A stretch of DNA of 48,854 nt from Oscillospiraceae bacterium (lineage in GTDB: Bacteria; Bacillota; Clostridia; Oscillospirales; UBA929). The DNA lies in the NCBI GenBank assembly GCA_031254195.1, contig JAIRUW010000026.1, forward strand, positions 1 through 48,854, read 5' to 3'. This document shows positions 16,565-23,787 of the stretch, one piece after another. Position numbers and translations under genes: made by a program. Under the pieces are notes generated by a model, which saw nothing but the letters and a program-made list of their open reading frames with translations, was not told where the DNA came from and did no database searches. Each line of letters begins with the position of its first letter. The stretch's first letter is position 1.

Positions 16565-17536
16565 TTGAAACGTCTTTTGCTATGCTTCACCTCTATTCTG
16601 CTGGCGCTCGTTTTATGCGCTTGCGATGGCGATTCCCCGTCTCCCGGGGAGCCGCCGGAAGCCTTCGGCCCTGTCCGAATAGGCGCGATGAAGGGCCCGA
16701 CGGCCATCGGTATGGTACACTTCATTGAAAACAACGGCGGGCAGGCGGAGTTTGAAATTGTCACCACCGACGAGATCGTGCCTCTGTTGGTGCAAGGCTC
16801 GATAGACATGGCGGCCATCCCCGCCAACCTGGCCGCGACGCTGTATAACAACACAAACGGCGCTATCCGTGTCGTAGCGGTCAATACGCTGGGGCTGAAC
16901 TATATCATGGAAACAGGCGATGAGATACGGTCTGTTGAAGACCTGCGCGGGAAAATCGTTGTCACGATTGGTAAGGGAACGACGCCGGAGATTACATTGC
17001 GCCATATCCTTGCGCAAAACGGTATTGACCCCGATAAAGACATAACGCTGGAGTTTCGCAGCGAGCCAGCCGAGGTTGTGGCACACCTGAAGCAAAATGG
17101 CGGCATCGCCATGCTGCCGCAGCCCTTTGTCACCACGGCGATGGACAACGTGGAGGGCTTGCGCGAAGCGCTTGACCTCACCGCCGAATGGGACCGGCTC
17201 GGTTCTTCTGGCACGCTCGTCACCGGAGTCTTTGTGGCGCGCGCTGACTTTTTGGAGAGAACCCCGGAGGCCGTTTTATCCGGTATCCTTGCGATGTATA
17301 GGGATTCGGTCGAATGGGTCAGGGCAAATCCCGCCGAAGCCGCCCCGCTGGTGGAAAAGGCCGGGATTGCCCCGGCGGATATTGCCGAGCGCGCCATTCC
17401 CAAGTGCCACATCACATTTATCGAGGGGGAGGAGATGAAACAGACGCTGAAGGCTTACCTTGGCGTGCTGTTTGAAAACGCCCCCGAGTCTGTGGGCGGG
17501 GCGCTGCCCGGCGATGATTTCTATGTTGCTCCGTAA
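16565..17536 (+). CDS. NitT/TauT-type ABC importer substrate-binding lipoprotein
   Basis: The protein has 323 residues from TTG at 16565, chosen for AAGGTGG eight bases upstream and because it places the signal peptide at the very N-terminus. The lipobox is LVLCAC, followed by an Asp/Ser/Pro linker. The mature part has the two-lobed binding-protein layout of the SsuA/ThiY/TauA group (GPVRIGAMKGPTAIGMVHF, VPLLVQGSIDMAAIPANLA, KIVVTIGKGTTPEITLRHIL). The substrate is not evident; sulfonates, taurine, pyrimidine precursors and similar small molecules are imported by relatives. No TPP or other riboswitch precedes it. The permease gene overlaps its end by 23 bases if the first of two possible permease starts is used. 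Confidence 0.85.
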   Translation: MKRLLLCFTSILLALVLCACDGDSPSPGEPPEAFGPVRIGAMKGPTAIGMVHFIENNGGQAEFEIVTTDEIVPLLVQGSIDMAAIPANLAATLYNNTNGAIRVVAVNTLGLNYIMETGDEIRSVEDLRGKIVVTIGKGTTPEITLRHILAQNGIDPDKDITLEFRSEPAEVVAHLKQNGGIAMLPQPFVTTAMDNVEGLREALDLTAEWDRLGSSGTLVTGVFVARADFLERTPEAVLSGILAMYRDSVEWVRANPAEAAPLVEKAGIAPADIAERAIPKCHITFIEGEEMKQTLKAYLGVLFENAPESVGGALPGDDFYVAP

Positions 17537-18278
17537 CCGCCACGCAGCCTTTGCCCTCGCCGCCCTCTTTTGGCTCGCTCTGTGGCATGTCGGGAGCGTG
17601 CTGGTGGGGGAGGAGATTCTGCTCGTCTCCCCGCTCGCCGCCGCCGCGCGGCTGTTTGAAATGCTTCAGACTCCGGTGTTTTGGCAGACAGCGGGGTTTT
17701 CCCTCCTGCGCATCATGGGCGGTTTCTTGCTCGCCCTCCTGTCCGGCATTCTTCTGGCGGCGGCGGCCTACCGCTTTAAGCTCGCCCACGCGCTGCTTGC
17801 CCCGCTGACGGGGGCCGCAAAATCGGTGCCGGTCGCGTCTTACACCATCCTCTGCCTTGTTTTTCTGCGGGCCAGAAGCCTGCCGCTGATCATCGCGTTT
17901 TTGATGACACTGCCCATTGTATATGACACCCTCCTCGAAGGGCTGCGCAACACCGACCGCAAGATGCTGGACATGGCGAAGGTCTTTCGTCTGACGCCGC
18001 TCCGCCGCCTGCGGGCCATATATGTCCCGCAGTGCCTGCCTTATCTGGTTTCGTCGGCCGGCGTCGGGGTCGGCATCGCGTGGAAGGCGGGGATCGCCGC
18101 CGAGGTCATCGGCCTGCCGCAAGGCTCGATCGGCGCGCGTTTATATGAGACGAAGCTCTATCTCGATATGCGCGGCCTGTTCGCGTGGACGATCGCGGTC
18201 ATGCTGCTGTGTTTTGTCTTGGAAAAGCTGCTTCTTCTGCTTATCAACCGGGCGGCGCGGGCTTTGGAAAGGATGTGA
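17514..18278 (+). CDS. NitT/TauT-type ABC importer permease (SsuC/TauC-like)
   Basis: The protein has 254 residues with about six membrane segments (FALAALFWLALWHVGSVLV first). The typical family core is present: SLPLIIAFLMTLPIVYDT, then the EAA-like loop LDMAKVFRLTPLRRLRAIYVP and GVGVGIAWKAGIAAEVIG. The start lies inside the binding-protein gene; ATG at 17514 and at 17523 are both possible, neither with a strong Shine-Dalgarno, suggesting translational coupling. The stop is five bases before the ATPase start. The N-terminus is the least certain part. Confidence 0.85.
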   Translation: MISMLLRNRHAAFALAALFWLALWHVGSVLVGEEILLVSPLAAAARLFEMLQTPVFWQTAGFSLLRIMGGFLLALLSGILLAAAAYRFKLAHALLAPLTGAAKSVPVASYTILCLVFLRARSLPLIIAFLMTLPIVYDTLLEGLRNTDRKMLDMAKVFRLTPLRRLRAIYVPQCLPYLVSSAGVGVGIAWKAGIAAEVIGLPQGSIGARLYETKLYLDMRGLFAWTIAVMLLCFVLEKLLLLLINRAARALERM

Positions 18279-18283
18279 GCGGG

Positions 18284-18871
18284 ATGGGCGATATAGTCCT
18301 TAGCGGCGTCTACAAAGCCTTCGGCGATAAGCGGGTGCTGGAAAACCTCTCGCATACCTTTGAAGGCGGCAAGGTGCATGGCGTCATGGGGCCGTCCGGC
18401 TGCGGCAAGACGACGTTGCTGCACATTCTGCTCGGGCTCCTCAAGCCCGACGCGGGAACGGTGTCCGGCATAGATCTCAACGCCCTGAGCGCCGTATTTC
18501 AGGAAGACCGCCTGTGCGAGCGCTTGGGCGCGGGCGCGAATATCCGTCTGGCGGCGCCGCATTTGCGCGAAAAAAGCGCCCTGAAGGCGCTTTTTGACGA
18601 GATGGGGCTGGGCGGGGCCGAGAAAACGCCGGTATACGAGCTGTCGGGCGGCATGAAACGGCGCGTCGCTCTGTTGCGCGCTCTGACCGCGGCTTCTGAG
18701 CTAATCGTGATGGACGAGCCGTTTACCGGCTTGGACGATGCTATCAAGGAAACCGCCGCCGCCTGCATCCGCCGCCATTTGGACGGGCGTACGGTCATCC
18801 TCGTAACGCACAGCGAGGGGGACGTCTTCCTGCTGGGCGGAACGGTGGGGCTGACGCTGCCTTTGCTATAG
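18284..18871 (+). CDS. NitT/TauT-type ABC importer ATP-binding protein
   Basis: The protein has 195 residues, short for this family (usually about 240 or more), and it ends soon after the H-loop. Walker A GPSGCGKTT lies at residues 36-44, the Q-loop Gln at about 73, signature LSGGMKRR at 120-127, Walker B LIVMDEP with catalytic Glu145, and H-loop VTHS with His176. All catalytic residues are therefore present. The ATG at 18284 follows the permease stop by five bases; an in-frame GTG at 18275 would overlap it. Its stop codon interlocks with the stop of the convergent exporter gene in the palindrome ctatag at 18866-18871, leaving no room for a terminator. Confidence 0.9.
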   Translation: MGDIVLSGVYKAFGDKRVLENLSHTFEGGKVHGVMGPSGCGKTTLLHILLGLLKPDAGTVSGIDLNALSAVFQEDRLCERLGAGANIRLAAPHLREKSALKALFDEMGLGGAEKTPVYELSGGMKRRVALLRALTAASELIVMDEPFTGLDDAIKETAAACIRRHLDGRTVILVTHSEGDVFLLGGTVGLTLPLL

Positions 18872-20686
18872 CTCTTCTCTCAGCTCCTCCTCCAAGTCCC
18901 CCTGTAAATCAAATATCCTGCGGTAGGACCCGCCTAAAGCCATCAGTTCCTCATGCGTCCCCATCTCCTCGACCGTGCCATCGCGCAGGACGAGGATTTT
19001 ATCCGCCTGCATCAGGGTGGAGGTGCGATGAGAGATGATGATCGCCGTCGCCTGTTTGGTACGGGCTTTCAGCGCGGCGCGGATATGCGCGTCGGTTTCG
19101 GTGTCCACGGCGGAGAGGCTGTCGTCGAAAATCATGATAGGCGACTCGCCCATCAGCATCCGGGCGATGGCGACGCGCTGTTTCTGCCCGCCGGACAGGG
19201 TGACGCCGCGCTCGCCGACCATCGTGTCGTAGCCGTCTCCGAACGCCTCGATGGCGTCGTGGACATAGGCGACCGACGCAACGGCTTTAACGCGCTCCAA
19301 ATCCGCGCCGGGACGGGGCGCGGCGATGTTCTGGCGGATGGTTTTGGAAAACAGAAACGGCTCCTGCAATACCAGCCCCACATGGCGGCGCAGGTGGGCG
19401 CGGTCGATTTGGCCTATCTCCGTACCGTCGATGGTGATCCTCCCGCAGTTTTCCGGCAGGTCGTAGAGGCGGCAGATGAGATGCACCAGCGTGCTTTTGC
19501 CTGAGCCTGTACCGCCCAAAATGGCGAGCGTTTCGCCCGGTTTGACTGAAAAGCTGACGTCCTTTAGAATGGGGGTCTTTTCATCGTACGCAAATGACAC
19601 GCTATCGAAGACGATATGCCCCCGGATCTCCGGCGTCAGCCCGCCGCCGCCCGTTTCCGGTTCCTCCGCCAGAATTTCACGCACACGCCCCGCCGCCACA
19701 CCGGCTTTGGAAAGCTCCGAAAGGTTGCGCCCGAGGGCGCGCACCGGCCAGATCATCATGCCTGCGTACATGTTGAATGTAACGAATGTCCCGACAGTCA
19801 GATCGCCCGACGCGCAGCGCAGTATGCCCGCGGCCAGCACGATGGCGAACTGAAGCGCCGCCAAAACGTCGGAAATAGACCAGTACATGGCGAGCAGGTT
19901 GCCAATCCGCACCCAGAGGTTGGAGTATGTGTCGTTTTTCTCAGCAAAGCGGTCTACCTCGAACCGCTCGCGCCCGAACGCCCGGACGACGCGCACCCCG
20001 GTAAGGTTCTCCTGCACCGCCGCCGTCATCGCGCCCTCGGCTTCGTCGGCCTTTTTGAATTGCTTTGCCACTGCCGAGTAGAAAAGAGCGGAAAACAGGA
20101 AGAGAACGGGCAGTACCACCATCGCCAGCAGCGCCATGGCGGTATCCATCATAAACATCATAACGGCCGCGAAGGTGACCGCCAGCACCATGCGGAACAT
20201 TTCGATGAAGTGGTCGGCGTAGAAGCGGCGTATGGTCTCCACATCGGAGGTGCTGCGCTGGATGACGTCGCCGGTCTGCGCCTTGACATGCCATTCATAC
20301 GGCAGCGTCTGGATATGCGCGAAAAGCGTGTCGCGCAGCCTTTGGGCAAGGTGCTCGGCGGTCTCCAGCGTGAAATAACGCCGGATGACATTGGAAATAC
20401 CGGCCAGCAGCGCCGTGACGCCGGCTGCCAATCCGCATAGCCAGATATTTGCGCGCAGAAACTCCCGTCCGCCGAACGAGTCGATCCATGCCGCCAAAAA
20501 GGCCGGTATCTGCCATGGCTTGCCTTCAATGACGTTGTCGATGGTCAGGCGGATGATTTGGGGCGTGAGGATATTGAAAAAAATCATGCAGACGGCGGCG
20601 AACAGCGCGATATACAGCCGCGCCCGCCGTTTACGGCCGATTTCCCATAACATGAGAAACCGGCCTTTTGTCCATGGAAGTGGCAT
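18866..20686 (-). CDS. ABC exporter half-transporter, degenerate-site type (BmrC/TM287-like)
   Basis: The protein has 606 residues from the ATG at 20684-20686, which follows AGGAGG at five bases. The N-terminal half has six membrane helices of a type IV exporter. The nucleotide-binding domain has Walker A GGTGSGKST (about 391-399), Q-loop VLQEPFLF, signature LSGGQKQR (497-504), and Walker B IMIFDDSLSAVD. The residue after the Walker B Asp is Asp522 where an active site has Glu. In heterodimeric exporters such as TM287/288 and BmrCD this marks the subunit with the non-hydrolysing site. The expected partner gene is not beside it. A TATAAT lies on this strand at 20736-20741, but without a good -35 box. 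Confidence 0.9.
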   Translation of the reverse strand: MPLPWTKGRFLMLWEIGRKRRARLYIALFAAVCMIFFNILTPQIIRLTIDNVIEGKPWQIPAFLAAWIDSFGGREFLRANIWLCGLAAGVTALLAGISNVIRRYFTLETAEHLAQRLRDTLFAHIQTLPYEWHVKAQTGDVIQRSTSDVETIRRFYADHFIEMFRMVLAVTFAAVMMFMMDTAMALLAMVVLPVLFLFSALFYSAVAKQFKKADEAEGAMTAAVQENLTGVRVVRAFGRERFEVDRFAEKNDTYSNLWVRIGNLLAMYWSISDVLAALQFAIVLAAGILRCASGDLTVGTFVTFNMYAGMMIWPVRALGRNLSELSKAGVAAGRVREILAEEPETGGGGLTPEIRGHIVFDSVSFAYDEKTPILKDVSFSVKPGETLAILGGTGSGKSTLVHLICRLYDLPENCGRITIDGTEIGQIDRAHLRRHVGLVLQEPFLFSKTIRQNIAAPRPGADLERVKAVASVAYVHDAIEAFGDGYDTMVGERGVTLSGGQKQRVAIARMLMGESPIMIFDDSLSAVDTETDAHIRAALKARTKQATAIIISHRTSTLMQADKILVLRDGTVEEMGTHEELMALGGSYRRIFDLQGDLEEELREEL

Positions 20687-20765
20687 TGTGGCCTCCTGTG
20701 TAACGGCGAATAATTTTTTATACAATACGCAACTCATTATATGGTGTATGCGGTCAAAAAACTTA

Positions 20766-20794
20766 TTGACAAACCAAACCATGCGCGGTATAAT
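20766..20794 (+). promoter_or_regulatory. Perfect consensus promoter pointing into the small hydrophobic ORF
   Basis: TTGACA (20766-20771) and TATAAT (20789-20794) with a 17-base spacer match consensus at every position. Predicted start near 20801. No convincing gene follows on this strand, and the transcript would run antisense into the 3' end of the 30-codon minus-strand gene at 20881-20973. Confidence 0.75.
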
Positions 20795-20800
20795 TGTGGC

Positions 20801-20900
20801 AACAAAGAGGGTTGCCCGTAAAACGGTTACCCCGCGGAATAACGATTTATGTAGCCGTCATTCTTGTGAGGAGTGGGCGGCTACATAGCTTTTGGAGAGT
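20801..20900 (+). ncRNA. Candidate antisense RNA (possible type I antitoxin)
   Basis: This RNA is inferred from the perfect promoter at 20766-20794; the 3' end is a guess. Its sequence is structured: GGGT..CCGT pairs with ACGG..ACCC at 20809-20832, and ATGTAGCCG (20849-20857) pairs perfectly with CGGCTACAT (20878-20886). The second hairpin contains the complement of the stop codon of the small ORF, so the two transcripts overlap at their 3' ends, as in txpA/RatA and bsrG/SR4. No strong terminator was seen. Confidence 0.35.
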
Positions 20901-20973
20901 TCAGCAGAAATATAACCAGCGTAATCACCAAGCAAATGATGAAGCGCAGAATCCACTTGACTCGTTCTCCCAT
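20881..20973 (-). CDS. Small hydrophobic peptide, candidate type I toxin
   Basis: A 30-codon gene starting with ATG at 20971-20973 and ending with TAG at 20881-20883. AAAGGGGG lies six bases before the ATG, a very good ribosome site. The peptide starts MGERVKWILRF, continues with a single hydrophobic helix (FIICLVITLVIFLLN) and ends SPKAM. One positively charged flank plus one membrane helix is the usual build of type I toxins (Fst, TxpA, Ldr) but also of other small membrane proteins; no homology is claimed. A promoter-like pair lies upstream (21058-21086), and a perfect antisense promoter lies downstream. The stop codon sits within a hairpin that continues into the 3' region. Function is unproven. 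Confidence 0.45.
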   Translation of the reverse strand: MGERVKWILRFIICLVITLVIFLLNSPKAM

Positions 20974-21057
20974 AGGCTTCCCCCTTTCCTCACGCGGTAA
21001 AGCGTTTGGTAAAGGCGAGGTAACCGTCCACAGCGCCCCCCCTCGCTGCACATCGTC

Positions 21058-21086
21058 ATATTACACTATAACTTAATGATATGCAA
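21058..21086 (-). promoter_or_regulatory. Possible promoter of the small hydrophobic peptide gene
   Basis: On the minus strand TTGCAT (21081-21086) and TAATAT (21058-21063) are spaced by 17 bases. The predicted start near 21051 gives a leader of about 78 bases in which GCGAGG and CCTCGC can pair. Each box matches consensus at four positions only. Confidence 0.4.
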
Positions 21087-21108
21087 GTGTTGTTCTGAAA
21101 TAATTCGC

Positions 21109-21124
21109 TTGTCTATATAGACAA
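21109..21124. promoter_or_regulatory. Perfect 16-bp palindrome, operator-like
   Basis: TTGTCTATATAGACAA is its own reverse complement. It lies 23 bases upstream of the -35 box of the small-peptide promoter and 47 bases past the stop of the DUF3784-like gene. Size and symmetry suit a dimeric repressor such as a GntR-type protein, but the binding protein is unknown. Confidence 0.45.
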
Positions 21125-21171
21125 TATTAACTTCACAATCAAACATAAATACTGTACGCCGTGCCCGTCAT

Positions 21172-21543
21172 TTAATCTTTTTTGTCTTTGAATGTTTTAT
21201 ATAGCCGCTCGTTTGTAATCCACTGGACAATCGCGTAGATACACGTGACCGCCGTGAGCGCGTACAGGACGTACAGCAGCCAAGAGAGCAAACTCAAGCA
21301 AAAAACGGCAAGCACAAAAAATATAAGTCCAAGCAAGAAGAATACATTTCTCCCGACGCGATATTCCGCTTTTTTGATCCTGTCATCCATTTCCTCGCGC
21401 TCTTTTTGAGAAGCCATCAGCCATGTATTGGTGAAAATAAAGCCCTTTTCTCTGTGTTGACGGTGCGATATGATGAACAAGAGCAGGGCTGTCGCTCCCA
21501 AAAAGGCCGACATAACCGCTAACGCAACGCTCTCTATATACAT
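21172..21543 (-). CDS. DUF3784-like small membrane protein
   Basis: The protein has 123 residues. One N-terminal helix (SAFLGATALLLFIIS) is followed by a cytoplasmic stretch with WLMASQKEREEMDDRI, the phrase that marks DUF3784 proteins (a Trp-Leu-x-Ala motif followed by a Lys/Glu-rich segment), and then two closely spaced helices (NVFFLLGLIFFVLAVF, LLYVLYALTAVTCIYAIV). Function is unknown in the family. It starts 11 bases after the fakA stop behind AAAGGA, so it is the last gene of the yloU-fakA operon. Confidence 0.7.
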   Translation of the reverse strand: MYIESVALAVMSAFLGATALLLFIISHRQHREKGFIFTNTWLMASQKEREEMDDRIKKAEYRVGRNVFFLLGLIFFVLAVFCLSLLSWLLYVLYALTAVTCIYAIVQWITNERLYKTFKDKKD

Positions 21544-21554
21544 TATATATTCCT

Positions 21555-23195
21555 TTATTCCGCCGAAACTAAATAACTGTACACCGGCTGCCCGCCGTTT
21601 ACAAGGGTGACCTCCGCTCCGGCGCAGCGGCTTTGGAACCGTTCCGCCATATCCCTTGCGTCCCCGATGCTTACGCCCTCCCCGTAGAATACGGTGATAA
21701 ACAAAGGGGCTATTTTCGTGATCTCTTCGGCGAGGCGGTCATATACAAAGGCCGCGTCGCTGTGGGTAAAGAGCAGACGGTCGTTGAGCAGGGCCATGTG
21801 GTCGCCCTGATGGATGGACTGCCCGTCGTACTCGGAATCACGCGCCGCGTAGGTGACCGAGCCGGTCGTAACGCCGCTCACCGCGGCCAGCATTTCCTCA
21901 CGGTTCTGCTCAGGCTCCAAGGTGGGGTCAAAGACCAGCATCGCGCTCATCCCCTGCGGGATGGAGCGGGTCGGCAGTACGACCACCTCTTTTGGGGAAA
22001 GGGCAACGCACTGCTCGGCGGCCATGATGATGTTCTTATTGTTCGGCAATACGAAGACGACCTCACTGGGCGTCGCGTCAACAGCGCGGAGGATGTCATC
22101 GGTGGACGGGTTCATGGTCTGCCCGCCCGAGATGATATTGTCCGCGCCCAGGTCGCGGAATACGCCCGCTATGCCGTCGCCCGAACAGACGGCGACAAAC
22201 CCGAAACGGCGCGTTGGCTCCGCTGCTTTGCGGGCCGGCTTTCCCTCGGGGGCGTTCTCGATGACCTTCTGTGAATGCTGCTCACGCATGTTTTCGATTT
22301 TGACGGCGGAGAGCTGCCCGTAAGGCAGAGCTTCCTCCAGCACCGCGCCGGGGTTGTTGGTATGCACATGGACCTTGATATATTTTTCGTCGTCCACCAG
22401 CACGAGGCTGTCGCCGATCGAGCCAAGGAACGCGTTGAGTTTACGGGCGTCGCGGTCGCTGTCGCGCAAGATGATGAACTCGGTGCAGTAGCCGAAGAGG
22501 ATGTCCTCGTCGGAATATTCGGAGAAATCGGCGCGTTCGCGGCGCACCCCCTCAAGTGTCATGACGGTGAACGGTTTTCCGCGCAGTGCGCACAGCATCC
22601 CATCTAAGATAATACAAAAGCCCTTTCCGCCCGCGTCGATTACGCCGGCTTTCGCCAGCACGGGGTTTTGCCGGACGGTTTCCTCCAGCGCGGTTTCCGC
22701 CGCCTCCAACGCCTCCTGTAAAACAAACTCAAAGGAGGTGTCCGCCGCGGCCGCGGCCTGCGCCCGTTTGGCGGCCTTCTTCGACACGGTGAGGATGGTG
22801 CCCTCGGCGGGTTTCATAATGGCGCGGTAGGCGGCTTCCACGCCCTCCGCGAGGGCGGCGGCCAGCCCGGTCCCGGTCAGAGTGGACAGATCCCGGACGC
22901 TCTTGGCAATGCCGCGGAACAGCAGCGATAAAATCACGCCCGAGTTGCCCCGCGCTCCGCGCAAAAGCCCTTCCGCGGCCAGCCCGGCGACCGTGCCGAT
23001 ATGGGCCTCGGGTTTTTCCAAGCCGGAAACGGCCGCGGCCATGGTTAGGGACATGTTGGTCCCCGTATCGCCGTCGGGTACAGGGAAGACATTTAGCTCA
23101 TTAATCGGCTGCCGCGACGCCTCAATGGCTGCCGCGGCCGACGCGAACATTTTGGCAAACTGGATGCCGTCGATATGGAGAACCAAAGAAATCAC
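21555..23195 (-). CDS. fakA: Fatty acid kinase catalytic subunit (DAK2/YloV family)
   Basis: The protein has 546 residues, the normal length. FakA phosphorylates fatty acids held by a FakB carrier so that they can enter phospholipid synthesis. The N-terminal DhaL-type domain shows the Mg-ATP site FPVPDGDTGTNMS (Asp41-Asp43) and RGARGNSGVILS; the middle and C-terminal YloV domain follow (VHVHTNNPGAVLEEAL). It starts with GTG in the overlap GTGA with the yloU stop, so the two are translationally coupled. No fakB lies in the window; carriers are usually encoded elsewhere. Confidence 0.9.
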   Translation of the reverse strand: MISLVLHIDGIQFAKMFASAAAAIEASRQPINELNVFPVPDGDTGTNMSLTMAAAVSGLEKPEAHIGTVAGLAAEGLLRGARGNSGVILSLLFRGIAKSVRDLSTLTGTGLAAALAEGVEAAYRAIMKPAEGTILTVSKKAAKRAQAAAAADTSFEFVLQEALEAAETALEETVRQNPVLAKAGVIDAGGKGFCIILDGMLCALRGKPFTVMTLEGVRRERADFSEYSDEDILFGYCTEFIILRDSDRDARKLNAFLGSIGDSLVLVDDEKYIKVHVHTNNPGAVLEEALPYGQLSAVKIENMREQHSQKVIENAPEGKPARKAAEPTRRFGFVAVCSGDGIAGVFRDLGADNIISGGQTMNPSTDDILRAVDATPSEVVFVLPNNKNIIMAAEQCVALSPKEVVVLPTRSIPQGMSAMLVFDPTLEPEQNREEMLAAVSGVTTGSVTYAARDSEYDGQSIHQGDHMALLNDRLLFTHSDAAFVYDRLAEEITKIAPLFITVFYGEGVSIGDARDMAERFQSRCAGAEVTLVNGGQPVYSYLVSAE

Positions 23196-23545
23196 ACCAC
23201 CACAATAGAATCGATACAGATATTGACTGAGTTGACCGCCGCCCCCGTGACTTTCTCCACATGATAGCGCACTTCCTGCATGATCGAGCGGCAGGTCTCG
23301 GGGATGTTGATGCCGTGCTCGACCACGATATGCAGGGTAATGTCAATCGTGTTCCCGTCTGACGGATAGGAAACCTTGACGCCCTTAGCGAGGTTCTCGC
23401 GCCGCAAAAGCTGGACGATGCCGTCCTGCACGCTGCGGGAGGCCATGCCCTTTACCCCGAAGCAGTGGGTAGCCGCGTAGCCGCTGATGGCGGTGAACAC
23501 ATCGGTGGATATATGGAGGACGCCTTTCTCGAGGGGTATTTTCAT
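23192..23545 (-). CDS. Asp23/Gls24-family protein (YloU-like)
   Basis: The protein has 117 residues, the family's normal size. It shows the conserved core GVLHISTDVFTAISGYAAT, then a Val-rich segment and VEHGINIPETCRSIMQEVRYHVEKVTG, close to the usual phrasing of YloU-like proteins. Members are small envelope-associated proteins of unsettled function that commonly precede fakA. The ATG at 23543-23545 follows GGAGGT. In many Firmicutes rpmB lies next to this pair; it is not present here. Confidence 0.9.
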   Translation of the reverse strand: MKIPLEKGVLHISTDVFTAISGYAATHCFGVKGMASRSVQDGIVQLLRRENLAKGVKVSYPSDGNTIDITLHIVVEHGINIPETCRSIMQEVRYHVEKVTGAAVNSVNICIDSIVVV

Positions 23546-23579
23546 TGCCTTGCACCTCCGTTGGGAGTAAGTATTGACT

Positions 23580-23608
23580 ATTATATAAAAATATTCGGGC
23601 TTTTACAA
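23580..23608 (-). promoter_or_regulatory. Promoter of the yloU-fakA operon
   Basis: On the minus strand TTGTAA (23603-23608) and TATAAT (23580-23585) are spaced by 17 bases. The predicted start near 23573 leaves a leader of about 28 bases. Confidence 0.65.
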
Positions 23609-23702
23609 GTAGAATTTCTCGAGAATTTATTTTGGAAAGCAAGCCGCTTATTTAGGATAAATATTTCGCTGTACATGTGAGCGACACTTTACAGACAGAT
23701 GA

Positions 23703-23739
23703 AATAAAGGCACAGGCCGTGTAGTCTTGTGCCTTTATT
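23703..23739 (-). terminator. Hairpin terminator after the unknown gene at 23788
   Basis: AATAAAGGCACA (23703-23714) pairs perfectly over 12 bases with TGTGCCTTTATT (23728-23739), with A/T-rich flanks on both sides, so it can act in both directions. On the minus strand it lies 48 bases past the stop of the gene at 23788. About 90 bases further on, up to the yloU promoter, nothing else was recognised. Confidence 0.65.
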
Positions 23740-23787
23740 ACTTTCCGTTTGTATTGGGGAAGAGCCGGTTTTGCAAGGGACTGCTTG

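Noticed and set aside
20736..20764. Promoter for the ABC exporter gene
   Set aside because: A perfect TATAAT exists on the minus strand, but the sequence at -35 distance (AAGTTT) is poor and TTGACC nearby is only ten bases away.
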